A stretch of DNA of 64,000 bases from Acetonema longum DSM 6540 (GCF_000219125.1 NZ_AFGF01000049.1:62001-126000), one strand, 5' to 3'. Positions 42,100-53,522 are shown, counted from the stretch's first letter. Numbers and translations are program-made. Notes: generated from the letters alone by a model not told the origin.

Positions 42100-42738
42100 A
42101 TGAGTTTATTCCCCTTCCTGGCCAAGCGCCACAGCGTCAGAAAGTTTAAGGACCAGCCGGTGCCGAAAGACGATATCGTCAAGCTGCTGGAAGCGGCAAC
42201 CCTGGCCCCTTCCGGCAAAAACAAACAAAACTGGCACTTTGTCGTAATCACCAATAAAGATAAGATCAGTCATATCGCACAACTGGTGGCAGAAAAAAAT
42301 GCGTCCCTGGCAGCTCTCCATACCGACCCGGAAAAAAAGAAGATCATCCAGTCCTCGGCCGCCTATCACACAATCTTCAAAAACGCTCCGGTCCTGATTC
42401 TGATCTATGCCGGCCCTTATGACTCCATTGGAGATGGCTTGAGAGAGGCAGGCGTCATCAGCGCCGAAGAATTTCATGCTCTGGTCCGGCCCAATCCGGG
42501 AGTGCAAAACATCGCCGCAGCCATGGAGAACCTCCAACTGGCGGCAGCCGACCTGGGCTACGGCGGCTGCTGGATGACCGGCCCCACTTATGCCGCCAGG
42601 GAAATCAGCAAATACCTGGGCTTTGAGAAACCAGGCTACTACCTGGCCGCCCTCACCCCACTGGGAGTCCCCGCCGACGACAAGCTCTCCAGCCCGCCCC
42701 GCAAGCCCGTGGCAGATGTGGCTACATTTATTGAGTAA
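42100..42738 (+). CDS. Nitroreductase-family FMN oxidoreductase
   Basis: A 212-residue nitroreductase-like protein. FMN-site residues are in KRHSVRKFKDQPV near the start and ATLAPSGKNKQNWHF. The C-terminal core is AAMENLQLAAADLGYGGCWM. Family members reduce nitro compounds, quinones or flavins with NAD(P)H. AAAAGGAGAATCG precedes the ATG. Confidence 0.9.
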   Translation: MSLFPFLAKRHSVRKFKDQPVPKDDIVKLLEAATLAPSGKNKQNWHFVVITNKDKISHIAQLVAEKNASLAALHTDPEKKKIIQSSAAYHTIFKNAPVLILIYAGPYDSIGDGLREAGVISAEEFHALVRPNPGVQNIAAAMENLQLAAADLGYGGCWMTGPTYAAREISKYLGFEKPGYYLAALTPLGVPADDKLSSPPRKPVADVATFIE

Positions 42739-42810
42739 TCGGCCAGGCAGTTATGGCGCTGAGCGGACGGAAAATCAAAAAAATCCGTCAGAGCGCCTAA
42801 CCTTCATAAA

Positions 42811-42847
42811 AAATCCGCCGCTACAGTCCGTAACGGCGGATTTTTTT
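42811..42847. terminator. Terminator after the nitroreductase gene
   Basis: The stem AAATCCGCCG/CGGCGGATTT with a T-run on the plus strand and an A-run on the other side serves both convergent genes. Confidence 0.88.
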
Positions 42848-42864
42848 ATGCGGCGTAATCACTG

Positions 42865-43191
42865 TCAGCGATTACGCTGCGCATTGCGGTCAGGCTGCTG
42901 TTTCACCGGTTTTGGAACAGCGCTGATCAATACCTGCCTCCCGTCGCGGCTGACCTTCAGATCATAATCCACGATCCCTTCCTGGAAAAGCTGAACCTTT
43001 ATCTCCAGCAAATGCTTGCTGACCTTTTCCTGCAATTCCGGCGTAAAAAAAGACTCCTTCTCTTTTGACTTGGCCTGAACGCTCTTTTTATCCTCCGGAC
43101 TATCTTGTGCTAAGCCGGTTTCAAAGGTGATTTTTTCTTTAAAATGTTTTACCATTTCCTGATCGCTTAGGTTTTTGGGGATCTTAGGCAT
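42865..43191 (-). CDS. Small hypothetical protein, 108 aa
   Basis: A charged, soluble protein (MPKIPKNLSDQEMVKHFKEK; LLEIKVQLFQEGIVDYDL; DGRQVLISAVPKPV) with a Lys/Gln-rich tail. No family recognised. ATG follows AAAGGATGAAC. The following 290 bases up to the CRISPR array hold no gene I can support. Confidence 0.6.
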   Translation of the reverse strand: MPKIPKNLSDQEMVKHFKEKITFETGLAQDSPEDKKSVQAKSKEKESFFTPELQEKVSKHLLEIKVQLFQEGIVDYDLKVSRDGRQVLISAVPKPVKQQPDRNAQRNR

Positions 43192-43485
43192 GATTGTTCA
43201 TCCTTTCGTATAAACCACTTTACCGTTTGAATAATAGCATCGACAAAAAGATGCCTTTTGGTGTTGCATTATTTAATAGTATGATTTCGTTGTTTTATAG
43301 TTATTGACCTGCTGGAATTGGATTGCTACGCAGTTGACTATCAGCAACCTTTGCCCAAAAAGTTGCACAGTGCAAACTTAGTTTAACTGCACAAAGGAAT
43401 TTCAGGAGCAGATTGTTTCTTTGCTCTCAATAGAGTTCGTAGTTTTAAATATTACGGATTAGCCAGATTATTATACAGTACAGGC

Positions 43486-46400
43486 GTTTCAATCCATATG
43501 GGGCATGATGTTTTCCTTGATGGTATCCTTGATCATTTCGTTGTTCAATCCACGTGCCCGTACAGGCACGACAGGGCACACTGCTGTGGTCCACCCGGCT
43601 CCCTGTTTCAATCCACGTGCCCATACGGGGCACGACTGAGGCATATCTGGTTCCAACTGGCCTTTCTATGGTTTCAATCCACGTGCCCATACAGGGCACG
43701 ACAATACTCGGGACACAACCCCTCACCCCGGCTTTGTTTCAATCCACGTGCCCGTACAGGGCACGACGCAATCACTTTGTTTCGTTGCTTATTCTGAGAA
43801 GTTTCAATCCACGTGCCCGTACAGGGCACGACCCAAAACGACATTCTTGAGCGCAAAGTTCCAGGGGTTTCAATCCACGTGCCCGTACATGGCACGACGG
43901 GCATGCTGCGAGACATGCTCCAATTATCATACGTTTCAATCCACGTGCCCGCACAGGGCACGACAAAAAACTTTCGGGTAGCTGCACGAACGAAAGTAGT
44001 TTCAATCCACGTGCCCGTACAGGGCACGACCCTTTTGCCGGTACTCGTATTCCGGATTTCCTTTGGTTTCAATCCACGTGCCCGTACAGGGCACGACGCG
44101 AACGGTTTCGGCGGCTACCTTTTCATTAGCAGTTTCAATCCACGTGCCCGTACAGGGCACGACGGCAATAGCATCAGTGATCGGTTCTCTGCCGGATGTT
44201 TCAATCCACGTGCCCGTACAGGGCACGACTATTTTTGTATTAAATAACGAAGGTCTTTGCAAGGTTTCAATCCACGTGCCCGTACAGGGCACGACAAGCT
44301 GGAAAACGCCGACCTGCGGCGACAGGTAGTTTCAATCCACGTGCCCGTACAGGGCACGACGACTGGCCGTAAGAATCGCCATTATCCGAAATTGTGTTTC
44401 AATCCACGTGCCCGTACAGGGCACGACAATAAGCCGTTTAGGGTGGCGTGGTGATGATGCAGGTTTCAATCCACGTGCCCGTACAGGGCACGACGAGAGC
44501 GTGACAGACAGACCGACAAAAGCACATGTTTCAATCCACGTGCCCGTACAGGGCACGACAAAACCATCCTGGTCCCCGGCCATTGATATCAGTTTCAATC
44601 CACGTGCCCGTACAGGGCACGACCTGATGGCGCAAGTCATTGAAGTTCTGGCGAAGGTTTCAATCCACGTGCCCGTACAGGGCACGACATGACTTTAAGA
44701 CAGTTCTACGCCTATTGGAATGTTTCAATCCACGTGCCCGTACAGGGCACGACACGCCGCAAAATGGCTCCAGGTGATTGAGGACGTGTTTCAATCCACG
44801 TGCCCGTACAGGGCACGACACGATATGCCCACACTGCAGTCGAGGTATTTTACCGGTTTCAATCCACGTGCCCGTACAGGGCACGACACAAACATCGTAG
44901 GGATCAATGGTTTTTCCAATGTTTCAATCCACGTGCCCGTACAGGGCACGACTAAAACGTATTTACATACCCGGCACGGTAAAATGTTTCAATCCACGTG
45001 CCCGTACAGGGCACGACTGATCTACTAAAACAGATGCATTCGTTCATGCTGTTTCAATCCACGTGCCCGTACAGGGCACGACCTTAAATATGCGGAGGCG
45101 GTAAAGATGACAAAGGTTTCAATCCACGTGCCCGTACAGGGCACGACATGATTCATAAAACATATGTTTCATTATATATATGTTTCAATCCACGTGCCCG
45201 TACAGGGCACGACGTTGCAGGGCATTATCAATGGATTTAACATGACGTTTCAATCCACGTGCCCGTACAGGGCACGACAACTTGATTAGTTTATGTGACC
45301 AATGCCACAGTTTCAATCCACGTGCCCGTACAGGGCACGACGATCTCCATCAGGTGGGAGGATGGGAGAGTATTTGTTTCAATCCACGTGCCCGTACAGG
45401 GCACGACCAGAAAGCACTATATCCGGCATTCACGACACCGCCAGTTTCAATCCACGTGCCCGTACAGGGCACGACCGGCGCTCCAAGCCTGTCAGCCCAC
45501 TGCTCCGCCGCGTTTCAATCCACGTGCCCGTACAGGGCACGACCCCCCTGGTGGATTCCAGCACTCTGGCTATCGTCATCGTTTCAATCCACGTGCCCGT
45601 ACAGGGCACGACTGTAGCCCAAGCTATCAAAGCCCGTCCGATTGAGTTTCAATCCACGTGCCCGTACAGGGCACGACATGGGCAGAATCGCATAAATTAA
45701 AGGCGGACGTTCGGTTTCAATCCACGTGCCCGTACAGGGCACGACTCAATCATGAATAATTCACCCCCTTCATGGAGTGTTTCAATCCACGTGCCCGTAC
45801 AGGGCACGACCGAAGTTGACCGCAAAAAGCTGTTTAATGTCCTGTTTCAATCCACGTGCCCGTACAGGGCACGACCCTGATGTCGCTGGAAGGCGAAGCG
45901 TCGTAATGGTTTCAATCCACGTGCCCGTACAGGGCACGACGCACTAACCGCATGGTAGCCTACGTCAACGACAAGTTTCAATCCACGTGCCCGTACAGGG
46001 CACGACCGGCCCAAAGACTTGTTCGAGTTTGAAGAGGCTAGTTTCAATCCACGTGCCCGTACAGGGCACGACGTATAACGCTATTGCCTTGGCCGTATGT
46101 CTTACGGTTTCAATCCACGTGCCCGTACAGGGCACGACCTGTGGATACACAGTCTTCTTTAAAAAATGAGGTTTCAATCCACGTGCCCGTACAGGGCACG
46201 ACTCCTTGAAACGTGCCAATTCATCAGCAATGTAAGTTTCAATCCACGTGCCCGTACAGGGCACGACCGGTTGGCCGAGTTAAGGAGGTGTTCATTGTGA
46301 TGTTTCAATCCACGTGCCCGTACAGGGCACGACGAAATTCTCAAAGAATATGCGGATGGTAAAAAGTTTCAATCCACGTGCCCGTACAGGGCACGACCCC

Positions 46401-47916
46401 GTCCACCGCCGGATGTCAGACCCATTTTTTCGTTTCAATCCACGTGCCCGTACAGGGCACGACCTCCCATGGCATTCGATATTAAGCTTCCTAAATTTGT
46501 GTTTCAATCCACGTGCCCGTACAGGGCACGACCGACCCAGGGCCAACAAATCCAGATACATCAGCGTTTCAATCCACGTGCCCGTACAGGGCACGACCCG
46601 TTCTTGTTCAAGCAAGGCAAGGTACTCTGCCAGTTTCAATCCACGTGCCCGTACAGGGCACGACGTCAGCGGACTTACCGTGACCATGGATGAGCTGGTT
46701 TCAATCCACGTGCCCGTACAGGGCACGACTCGCTATGCCTGGCTTTACTCCAATATCTTCGAGTTTCAATCCACGTGCCCGTACAGGGCACGACCAGTGC
46801 GGATTTTTTTATTTCGCTTATTTGCTTGTTTCAATCCACGTGCCCGTACAGGGCACGACAACTTCGTTTGCAGTATACAGCACCTCATCTATGTTTCAAT
46901 CCACGTGCCCGTACAGGGCACGACGGTTCAGCGGCGAACGCAGAGGAATTTTATTAGAAGTTTCAATCCACGTGCCCGTACAGGGCACGACTTCGCTATG
47001 CCTGGCTTTACTCCAATATCTTCGAGTTTCAATCCACGTGCCCGTACAGGGCACGACGCAATCTACTTGATAAAACTAATTAATCTTAGGCGTTTCAATC
47101 CACGTGCCCGTACAGGGCACGACGGCGGGTGACAGGGGTACTGAAATGATGATACCGTTTCAATCCACGTGCCCGTACAGGGCACGACATCATTATACCT
47201 TCCTCCAATTTTCGGTTGATTGGGTTTCAATCCACGTGCCCGTACAGGGCACGACCAGAAAAAAGATACGGAAAACTAAAGAAAACCGGGTTTCAATCCA
47301 CGTGCCCGTACAGGGCACGACATCCATCTTGCCAGGTGAGCGGCCGATACGTTTTTTGTTTCAATCCACGTGCCCGTACAGGGCACGACATTATTTTTAT
47401 TCTAATCGCCTTACCTTCCAGGGTTTCAATCCACGTGCCCGTACAGGGCACGACCGGCACGATGGAATGAGTATTAAATATTAGGAGGTTTCAATCCACG
47501 TGCCCGTACAGGGCACGACGGCCGGGAAAAAGTTGATCATCGACAGCGTCAACGGTTTCAATCCACGTGCCCGTACAGGGCACGACGCCGGCCCCAAATC
47601 CAGCATGGCCTTTCCGATAGGTTTCAATCCACGTGCCCGTACAGGGCACGACGGGCCAAAGACGGAGCGTCGCGGAGATCATTTTACAGTTTCAATCCAC
47701 GTGCCCGTACAGGGCACGACTGCGTTGACGACAGCCTTAAAACCCTGGGAATGGTTTCAATCCACGTGCCCGTACAGGGCACGACTATAGACCACGATGT
47801 TGTGGTCATCACTAAGCGGTTTCAATCCACGTGCCCGTACAGGGCACGACTAATACGCGGGATCAATGTATTCCAGTACACAGGGTTTCAATCCACGTGC
47901 CCGTACAGGGCACGAC
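43486..47916 (-). CRISPR. Type I-C CRISPR array 1 (about 68 repeats, 67 spacers)
   Basis: 32-base repeat, on the plus strand GTTTCAATCCAC, then stem GTGCCC, loop GTACA, stem GGGCAC, then GAC; spacers are 33-36 bases. Read on the minus strand the repeat ends GTGGATTGAAAC, the type I-C form, so transcription runs leftward from the leader at 47917. The left end is the old, trailer end: a truncated repeat at 43486, a damaged one at 43540-43572, then variants at 43605 (loop ATACG) and 43671 (ATACA). Other variants occur at 43867 and 43933. One spacer (47189-47223) matches 56298-56332 exactly, and one spacer occurs twice. Confidence 0.98.
47189..47223 (-). other. Self-matching spacer in array 1
   Basis: This 35-base spacer is identical over its full length to 56298-56332, the ribosome site and start codon of the DUF3892-like gene next to cas3. 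In crRNA orientation the target flank is GATT before the first spacer base C. The expected TTC motif is therefore present but shifted one base into the spacer. Confidence 0.9.
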
Positions 47917-48082
47917 TGTCAAACTCATGACACATTAAAATCATGCATCAAAACACATGATTTTGCGAATCAAAAATTCCTTCACTTAAATAAATCGGTT
48001 ACACCTAACGCAACATCAATTATCCCTGAATCTACGCGCCTTGCGAACTACCCTGAATTCCAATGTTCGCTTAAGGTTCGCA
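47917..48082 (-). promoter_or_regulatory. CRISPR leader of array 1
   Basis: A 166-base AT-rich stretch between the newest repeat and the cas2 stop codon. It begins TGTCAAACTCATGACACATT next to the repeat and shares most of its length with the stretch beside array 2 (59958-60125), which marks it as the functional leader carrying promoter and integration signals. Confidence 0.88.
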
Positions 48083-48373
48083 TCAAAGCATTAAAACCCC
48101 TTCCGGATCATATCCAACCTTAGCGCCAAAATGTTCTACTCTGTTTTTCCAATTGCTTCCCAGAAAATAATAGCGCAAACTGTCAGTATTTGGATCGACA
48201 ATACTTTCTAATCGGTGTTTTAATTCGGCAAACTGTGTAGGATCGACCAAACATTCAAATACCGAATTTTGAACACGCTGCCCATAATTGACACATTGCT
48301 TAGCTACTCGGCGAAGCCGACTCTTGCCTAAGTCGGTTGTCACATTCACATCATAGGTAATCAGCACTAACAT
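48083..48373 (-). CDS. cas2: Cas2
   Basis: A 96-residue protein, MLVLITYDVNVTTDLGKSRL with the typical first-strand Asp, and QNSVFECLVDPTQF. With Cas1 it forms the spacer-integration complex. It is the last cas gene, ten bases after cas1, and abuts the leader. A 27-codon remnant of a second cas2 lies at 60126-60206. Confidence 0.96.
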   Translation of the reverse strand: MLVLITYDVNVTTDLGKSRLRRVAKQCVNYGQRVQNSVFECLVDPTQFAELKHRLESIVDPNTDSLRYYFLGSNWKNRVEHFGAKVGYDPEGVLML

Positions 48374-48383
48374 GCCTATGACC

Positions 48384-49415
48384 TCACTTCCAGAAAAATG
48401 GCGGATAATCTTCCAGATCGCCCCTCAGGTGCCTAGCCAAGAGCAGGGCTTGGACATAAGGAACAAGTCCCAACGGAATTTTCTCTTCTAAATAAGGATG
48501 GGTGATTTCCTCTTGTTTTCGTTTTTGCCAGGAAGTAAGTACTTCTTTGCGTGTTTCATCGCTCATGATGACAGCGCCGTTTTCTTTCACGACAAAGCCG
48601 GCTTCAGAAATCTGATTGCGGTTGATTAGCGTTACTGCCAATCGATCCGCAAAGTGAGGCCGTAGTTCTTCCATAACATCCAGTGCGAGGCTTTGTCGTC
48701 CGGGCCGGTCTCGATGCAAAAAACCAACCTGTGGATCCAGACCGACACTTTCCAGAGCTGCTGCAACTTCATGAGAGAGCAGTGTGTACAGGAATGACAG
48801 CAAAGCATTGACCCGATCTGTCGGCGGTCGTCTGTTACGGCCGAAAATGGGAAAGCCGTCTTTTTGACTGACTATTAATTGATTGAAGTTAGAAAAATAA
48901 AGATGCGCCGCTTCTCCTTCAATCCCTCGTACTGTATTGCCATCCAATGCTTTTTCTAGTCGCTCCGGCATCCTCGCCAAACACGCCATAGCATACTCCA
49001 ACGCCTTATTGTCGACAACCTTCCCGTGGTCTCGGAGGGCGCGATGCAATACCGCCCTGCTGTTGATAATCTTTGCTGCAATAAATCGCCGTGACAACCG
49101 AACGGATATCTCCTTATCATCGGCCCAGCGATATTGCGTCCGTCGGAGTAAAACGTTGCCTGAAACATTACCTGTTATACGCCCCATAAACTTGCCGTAT
49201 TCGTTTAAAAATGAAAGAGCTACCCCGCGTTCGCAGCACAAATACATAAGCTTGGGACTGGCTCCGGCAAAGCCAAAACAGACAATACCCTCCAAGTTAT
49301 GCACTGGCACTCGAAACCGAATTTCATTATCTACTTTCACTAACACATTCTCGCCATCGCAGGCTAAATAGGCATCCGGTAAGGTAACATACAGCGTATT
49401 CAGAAGTCGCCTCAA
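48384..49415 (-). CDS. cas1: Cas1 (type I-C)
   Basis: A 343-residue integrase; motifs include TLYVTLPDAYLACDGENVLV near the start and GFLHRDRPGRQSLALDVMEE with the metal-site His and the Asp/Glu following. I place the start at the TTG overlapping the cas4 stop (TTGA), with GGAGGT upstream. This gives the usual I-C length; the frame is open 27 codons further up inside cas4. Confidence 0.95.
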   Translation of the reverse strand: MRRLLNTLYVTLPDAYLACDGENVLVKVDNEIRFRVPVHNLEGIVCFGFAGASPKLMYLCCERGVALSFLNEYGKFMGRITGNVSGNVLLRRTQYRWADDKEISVRLSRRFIAAKIINSRAVLHRALRDHGKVVDNKALEYAMACLARMPERLEKALDGNTVRGIEGEAAHLYFSNFNQLIVSQKDGFPIFGRNRRPPTDRVNALLSFLYTLLSHEVAAALESVGLDPQVGFLHRDRPGRQSLALDVMEELRPHFADRLAVTLINRNQISEAGFVVKENGAVIMSDETRKEVLTSWQKRKQEEITHPYLEEKIPLGLVPYVQALLLARHLRGDLEDYPPFFWK

Positions 49416-50122
49416 GAATGATCTACCTCCACATGGCACATGCGCGCCAAATAGCTTTCTACTGAACGATGACGCAACATCCATTGCGGCTGACATTGTT
49501 CAACCAGAGAGCACTGAGAGCAGTGTTTCCCCTTCTGCGGCTTTGGAGTGATTTCTTCCCTGGCAAGCTGATGCATGCGTGTGGCCAATTCAACAGTATG
49601 CTGCCGCAGAGCTATATCGAAGAAAACCGATTCACGATGTTTAGTTTGTCCATAGAAAAGAAAGCCGGACGGGATAGAGATTACCATCATTTCTTCCAAA
49701 GCCATAGCTTGAGCGCAAAGCTGAACAGCATCTCGATCATCAGGTTTGGGACGGCCTCGCTTATACTCGACCGGAACAGGCCTCCACCAGCCCTCACGCT
49801 TTTCCAGCCGGCACATTTCACCGCTCACAACTTCCTGACTCTGGTGAAATTCCACCACATCGGCAACACCCCGCAGGCCAATCTGATACGAAACTAATGG
49901 CATGGCCCGTATAACCCGCAGAGTTTTACGGGTTTCATCCTTATAGGGATCATCTGCTCGCTCATGGAGATGCTTGCCCTCTACGGTCCGGACATTCTCC
50001 GCCCACACTTGTTCCAAGTGTATAAGAGCCCACTGTCGCTCACAAAAGGCGATATGTTGGATACCTGAAAGTAAAAGAAGATCATCGTCGGAATATTTCT
50101 TTTCAGTTTCAAAGTTTCTCAA
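49412..50122 (-). CDS. cas4: Cas4 exonuclease
   Basis: A 236-residue RecB-type nuclease used in PAM selection and prespacer trimming. The iron-sulfur Cys are FCERQW near the start and [11 protein letters not shown] near the end. The nuclease core is [11 protein letters not shown] with [12 protein letters not shown]. It starts with TTG inside the last codons of cas7 and overlaps cas1 at its end. Confidence 0.95.
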   Translation of the reverse strand: MRNFETEKKYSDDDLLLLSGIQHIAFCERQWALIHLEQVWAENVRTVEGKHLHERADDPYKDETRKTLRVIRAMPLVSYQIGLRGVADVVEFHQSQEVVSGEMCRLEKREGWWRPVPVEYKRGRPKPDDRDAVQLCAQAMALEEMMVISIPSGFLFYGQTKHRESVFFDIALRQHTVELATRMHQLAREEITPKPQKGKHCSQCSLVEQCQPQWMLRHRSVESYLARMCHVEVDHS

Positions 50123-51020
50123 TGAATGTCACGCCTTGCGGAATATCGTCTGTGCTCACAGAAATAACATAATCACTGAAATCTCTTGCTGGTTTGCCAG
50201 TATCTTTTCGCTTTATTTTTATAGCGTCAAACAGCTTCTGAACCGGAGCATCCCCCATCTTAGACGCATGTTCAAAAACAAACAGCTTTCTTGTTCCCAT
50301 TAACCCTCGGGCAGCCGAACGATCATGCTCGAACATTTTTTCAAGCGCTTCCCAAAGAAGTTCCAGATCCTCTTGTGAAAAACCGGTCTGATTTGCCAAC
50401 GGTGCTGAAATAAAACCATGGGCGCGATAAAGTCCATAGGGAACAGTAAACTTCCGGCCCATTGTACGATTATCGCCACCTTGCTTTTCCGCCTCAGCTT
50501 CTGTTGCAACCGCCATACGAGTAATGCTATGCTCAAGGGACACAATAGGTTCTACCGAGCGTGCAAAGGTAAACTGCACTGGGCCGCGAACTTGTCCGGC
50601 ATTAGCTCCCGTTGATAGAACAGCTCCAAATGTTCTAATGTCAAAAAAGTTTTGACACATAAATTGCTTGGCCCGATCCACCTCTTTCCCTTGACCCTGC
50701 CCGGGCTTATTTCGCTTTTTACCATCTGCCGAATCGGTCGGAGGTTGTTGCAAATCAATATTTAAGCTAGCATAAGCCTGCTCAATCGTATTGTTTAATA
50801 TAGATTTTTCTTTAACGAAAATTCCATAAGGAGCTTTTTCTTCTTGTTTTAGGCTAACATAATTCCTTACTTTTCTTTTTAAACAAACATCGGTAACCAG
50901 CCCATGTCCTGTTTCTGCATCTACACGGGGTAAATTGCCCGCATCCGGATCTCCATTAGGATTTCCGTCTTTAACGTCAAATAATATGACAAAATCATAA
51001 CGTTTTTGAATGGTACTCAT
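50109..51020 (-). CDS. cas7: Cas7c (Csd2) backbone subunit
   Basis: A 303-residue RAMP protein forming the crRNA-covering backbone of the I-C Cascade. It starts [20 protein letters not shown] and contains [13 protein letters not shown] and [17 protein letters not shown], all typical of Csd2. It is encoded between cas8c and cas4. Confidence 0.96.
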   Translation of the reverse strand: MSTIQKRYDFVILFDVKDGNPNGDPDAGNLPRVDAETGHGLVTDVCLKRKVRNYVSLKQEEKAPYGIFVKEKSILNNTIEQAYASLNIDLQQPPTDSADGKKRNKPGQGQGKEVDRAKQFMCQNFFDIRTFGAVLSTGANAGQVRGPVQFTFARSVEPIVSLEHSITRMAVATEAEAEKQGGDNRTMGRKFTVPYGLYRAHGFISAPLANQTGFSQEDLELLWEALEKMFEHDRSAARGLMGTRKLFVFEHASKMGDAPVQKLFDAIKIKRKDTGKPARDFSDYVISVSTDDIPQGVTFIEKL

Positions 51021-51048
51021 ATTTTACACCCTTTCTAAATTTTTTTAT

Positions 51049-52776
51049 TCATTTGTCACTTTCCGCAACACCTTTGCTAGTGAAAAAATCTTGCCGCTGA
51101 TGATAATAGCCGATGGCGAAACGTCCTTGCTCGTGCAAATCAAGCTGGGCGGGAAAGTCTTTTAAATTTCCGATGATTTCACCCAATAACCGTTCAAAAT
51201 TCACTACTCTTCCTTTATTGTCGAGTTTTGCAAGATGGTGATTTTTAAGGCGAAGCAGATTCGTAAAGACAGTTACCGGGGTTGCACAGGCGGCACCGTA
51301 AAAACGCTCTCGGATAGTAGCATTGATTCCTGGATTCGCCTCTTCTTGAATCTTTTCCAGTGTGGCAAATAACCTTCCCAGTTGATAACCGATTGAGGGT
51401 TGTGAAATATCCAATTCCATCTGAACCTCCCTTTGGTTTTGATCAGGATAAAATTGATAATAACGATTTAAATAGGCTTTAATCAACGCCGCCCGAACTG
51501 GTTTAACCCTGTTTTCCGTATCGCTGCGGATTCGCCGCAACACGGCTTGCAGCAATGTAGCCGGATAAGGCATTCCTGTCAAAATGGATCGCATGAAATC
51601 CCCGGCAAGATTCGGCGGAATATTTTCGCTCTTATCTTGGGTAGCGATATTTACTAAGATGCGCCAAATAGAATAATACTCCGGCTCTCTAGGTGGTTTG
51701 ACAATGGCAAAATCCTTAAAGTATTGATGAATCCGAACGGCAATTTCGGCAATGGTTCCAATCTGCCAAAAGCGAACAGCAATGCGAGCGGCATTAGGGG
51801 CCAGCCCCAAGATGTAGAATGGGGTCTTGCCGTCATCTTCCCGATAAGCGCCGCTATGAATTGACTCAAATAATGCCTTAACATTTTGCGTGCCTGCATC
51901 AGGATTGTCTTTTTCCGGTTCTTCAAAAAAGGAAGAGAACTCGGATTCAAAGGATGATTGCTTTTTTGACCAAAAGACAGTGGAGGCATCTCCGATCAAA
52001 AGACGTTGTTTAGAATCTCTTCCCAGCAGTGTATTGATAGCAGTTGTATAAGAAAATTCAGCCTCAGCGCCTACCGGTGCATTAAACCCTTGCTCTTTCC
52101 CGTATGACTTAAAGGCATCAAGATTAAAAGAAACAATATTAGCTCCTGCAGTTTGAGCACCATACACCCCCTTAATGGATGTATGAAGCACTTTGATCCT
52201 CGCATTCTTCCCTGTTACCAGGCAAGTTCCTGATATATCATTTGAGCTTTGGCTTGTTGAAGAAAGCCTTGATACAACATCAGGATGGCGACATATTAAA
52301 AATGAGTCTGCACTCATTCGAAAAGAGAGATTGGGGTTTGATGCAGAGATTTCTTGCCAGCATTCCTCTTGTGAGAGTCTTTCTTCTGTAACGTTTGTAA
52401 GGAAAGCAATGACTGCTTGGACAACTTTAATATCCCCAAGTTCATTTGTTAAACGGTCAATAAAAGCATTCTTTTGTTTAATAGCACGTTCATTGTTTCC
52501 TTTTGTAGCAATCCCCAATACATATCCGGCATTTTCCCAAAGAAGATTAGCGGCAATCCCCGATGTCTTTTTTTCTGCTTGAGGTACCAGAAAGGCTTTT
52601 GCTCTTTTTTTCTTTCCTTCACCTTCCCGCGTATCCTCAATTTGCATCAAATTCCCCGCATGATCTAAGACAATAATAAAAGGTATTTCTTTCTTTTCCC
52701 AGCCTTCTGGCGCAATATCGCTCTCAGGATCGGATGCCTTACGGTCATAATATTCCTTCAACGCCTGCAGTATCAT
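51049..52776 (-). CDS. cas8c: Cas8c (Csd1) large subunit
   Basis: A 575-residue type I-C large subunit that recognises the PAM. In I-C systems an internal start within cas8c also yields the small subunit Cas11c, which may apply here but was not located. It starts MILQALKEYYDRKAS and contains CLVTGKNARIKVLHTSIKGV. Its ATG overlaps the cas5 stop by four bases (ATGA). Confidence 0.95.
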   Translation of the reverse strand: MILQALKEYYDRKASDPESDIAPEGWEKKEIPFIIVLDHAGNLMQIEDTREGEGKKKRAKAFLVPQAEKKTSGIAANLLWENAGYVLGIATKGNNERAIKQKNAFIDRLTNELGDIKVVQAVIAFLTNVTEERLSQEECWQEISASNPNLSFRMSADSFLICRHPDVVSRLSSTSQSSNDISGTCLVTGKNARIKVLHTSIKGVYGAQTAGANIVSFNLDAFKSYGKEQGFNAPVGAEAEFSYTTAINTLLGRDSKQRLLIGDASTVFWSKKQSSFESEFSSFFEEPEKDNPDAGTQNVKALFESIHSGAYREDDGKTPFYILGLAPNAARIAVRFWQIGTIAEIAVRIHQYFKDFAIVKPPREPEYYSIWRILVNIATQDKSENIPPNLAGDFMRSILTGMPYPATLLQAVLRRIRSDTENRVKPVRAALIKAYLNRYYQFYPDQNQREVQMELDISQPSIGYQLGRLFATLEKIQEEANPGINATIRERFYGAACATPVTVFTNLLRLKNHHLAKLDNKGRVVNFERLLGEIIGNLKDFPAQLDLHEQGRFAIGYYHQRQDFFTSKGVAESDK

Positions 52777-53507
52777 CCCCGCACCTCCACTTCCCTGCGG
52801 TCTGCATTCACTGCCCCATTTTCAATCCAGGCCCGGAAAAATAAAGGTATCGGGTCATTTTCATCTTTTTCAAAATCCATATCATACAGCATAAACCCTA
52901 GATCCCGCGTTTCTTCAATCAACTCAACCGGCTCCTTCTGGGGATCTACCAGCCTGAAATCACAGGCAAATTCCCGGCAACCTAAATAAGGCCGGTGAAA
53001 GCACTGGCCTTTTTTTGCCCGCCGTTCAAACATGGCTGCATATTTTGCCTCGGTTTCATCCAAGCGTATTTTTTCCGCCAGTTCTTGCTCATCTGCCCAA
53101 AATTCAGGCGAGACTGAATGATTTGCTTTCCTTTGATCCGGGGGGATAAAGTCGAAATAGCCATAAATACGATACCTGACATCCCTCAGAAAGAGTCCGG
53201 CCCGTTGTTGGCGTTCATCTTCAATAAAAATACCCATAGGTTCGCCTAATGCGCCAGCCATCTGCTTTGCTGTAGGATTAGGCATCTTTCTCCCCACTTC
53301 ATTACGGCGAACAGAAATCCATTTAATCGGGTTAATCACTTCGATTTTTGTTACGTTCCAGCGAATGGCCGGTTTCCAGAGAATGGACTCAAAGATAGCT
53401 CTGGCTGCCGATGGCGTCATCACATCGTAACTTACCCGTTCCACTTTCATTTCCGGACGGGTGAAACAAGCATAGTCGCCCCATACTTCTAAACACCAGT
53501 TATGCAT
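52773..53507 (-). CDS. cas5c: Cas5c (Cas5d) crRNA-processing endoribonuclease
   Basis: A 244-residue RAMP protein that, in I-C systems without Cas6, cuts the repeat 3' of its stem-loop to leave an 11-nt 5' handle and then caps it. It begins WCLEVWGDYACFTRPEMKVE and contains YDVMTPSAARAIFESILW. Here the predicted handle is UGGAUUGAAAC, which also occurs in the solitary crRNA-like gene at 56653-56763. AAGGAG precedes the ATG. Confidence 0.95.
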   Translation of the reverse strand: MHNWCLEVWGDYACFTRPEMKVERVSYDVMTPSAARAIFESILWKPAIRWNVTKIEVINPIKWISVRRNEVGRKMPNPTAKQMAGALGEPMGIFIEDERQQRAGLFLRDVRYRIYGYFDFIPPDQRKANHSVSPEFWADEQELAEKIRLDETEAKYAAMFERRAKKGQCFHRPYLGCREFACDFRLVDPQKEPVELIEETRDLGFMLYDMDFEKDENDPIPLFFRAWIENGAVNADRREVEVRG

Positions 53508-53522
53508 TTTATCAACTCCTTC

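Noticed and set aside
43498-47790. Many open frames reading NPRARTGHD, IHVPVQGTT or VPCTGTWIET
   Set aside because: They are translations of the CRISPR repeat in different frames, not repetitive proteins.
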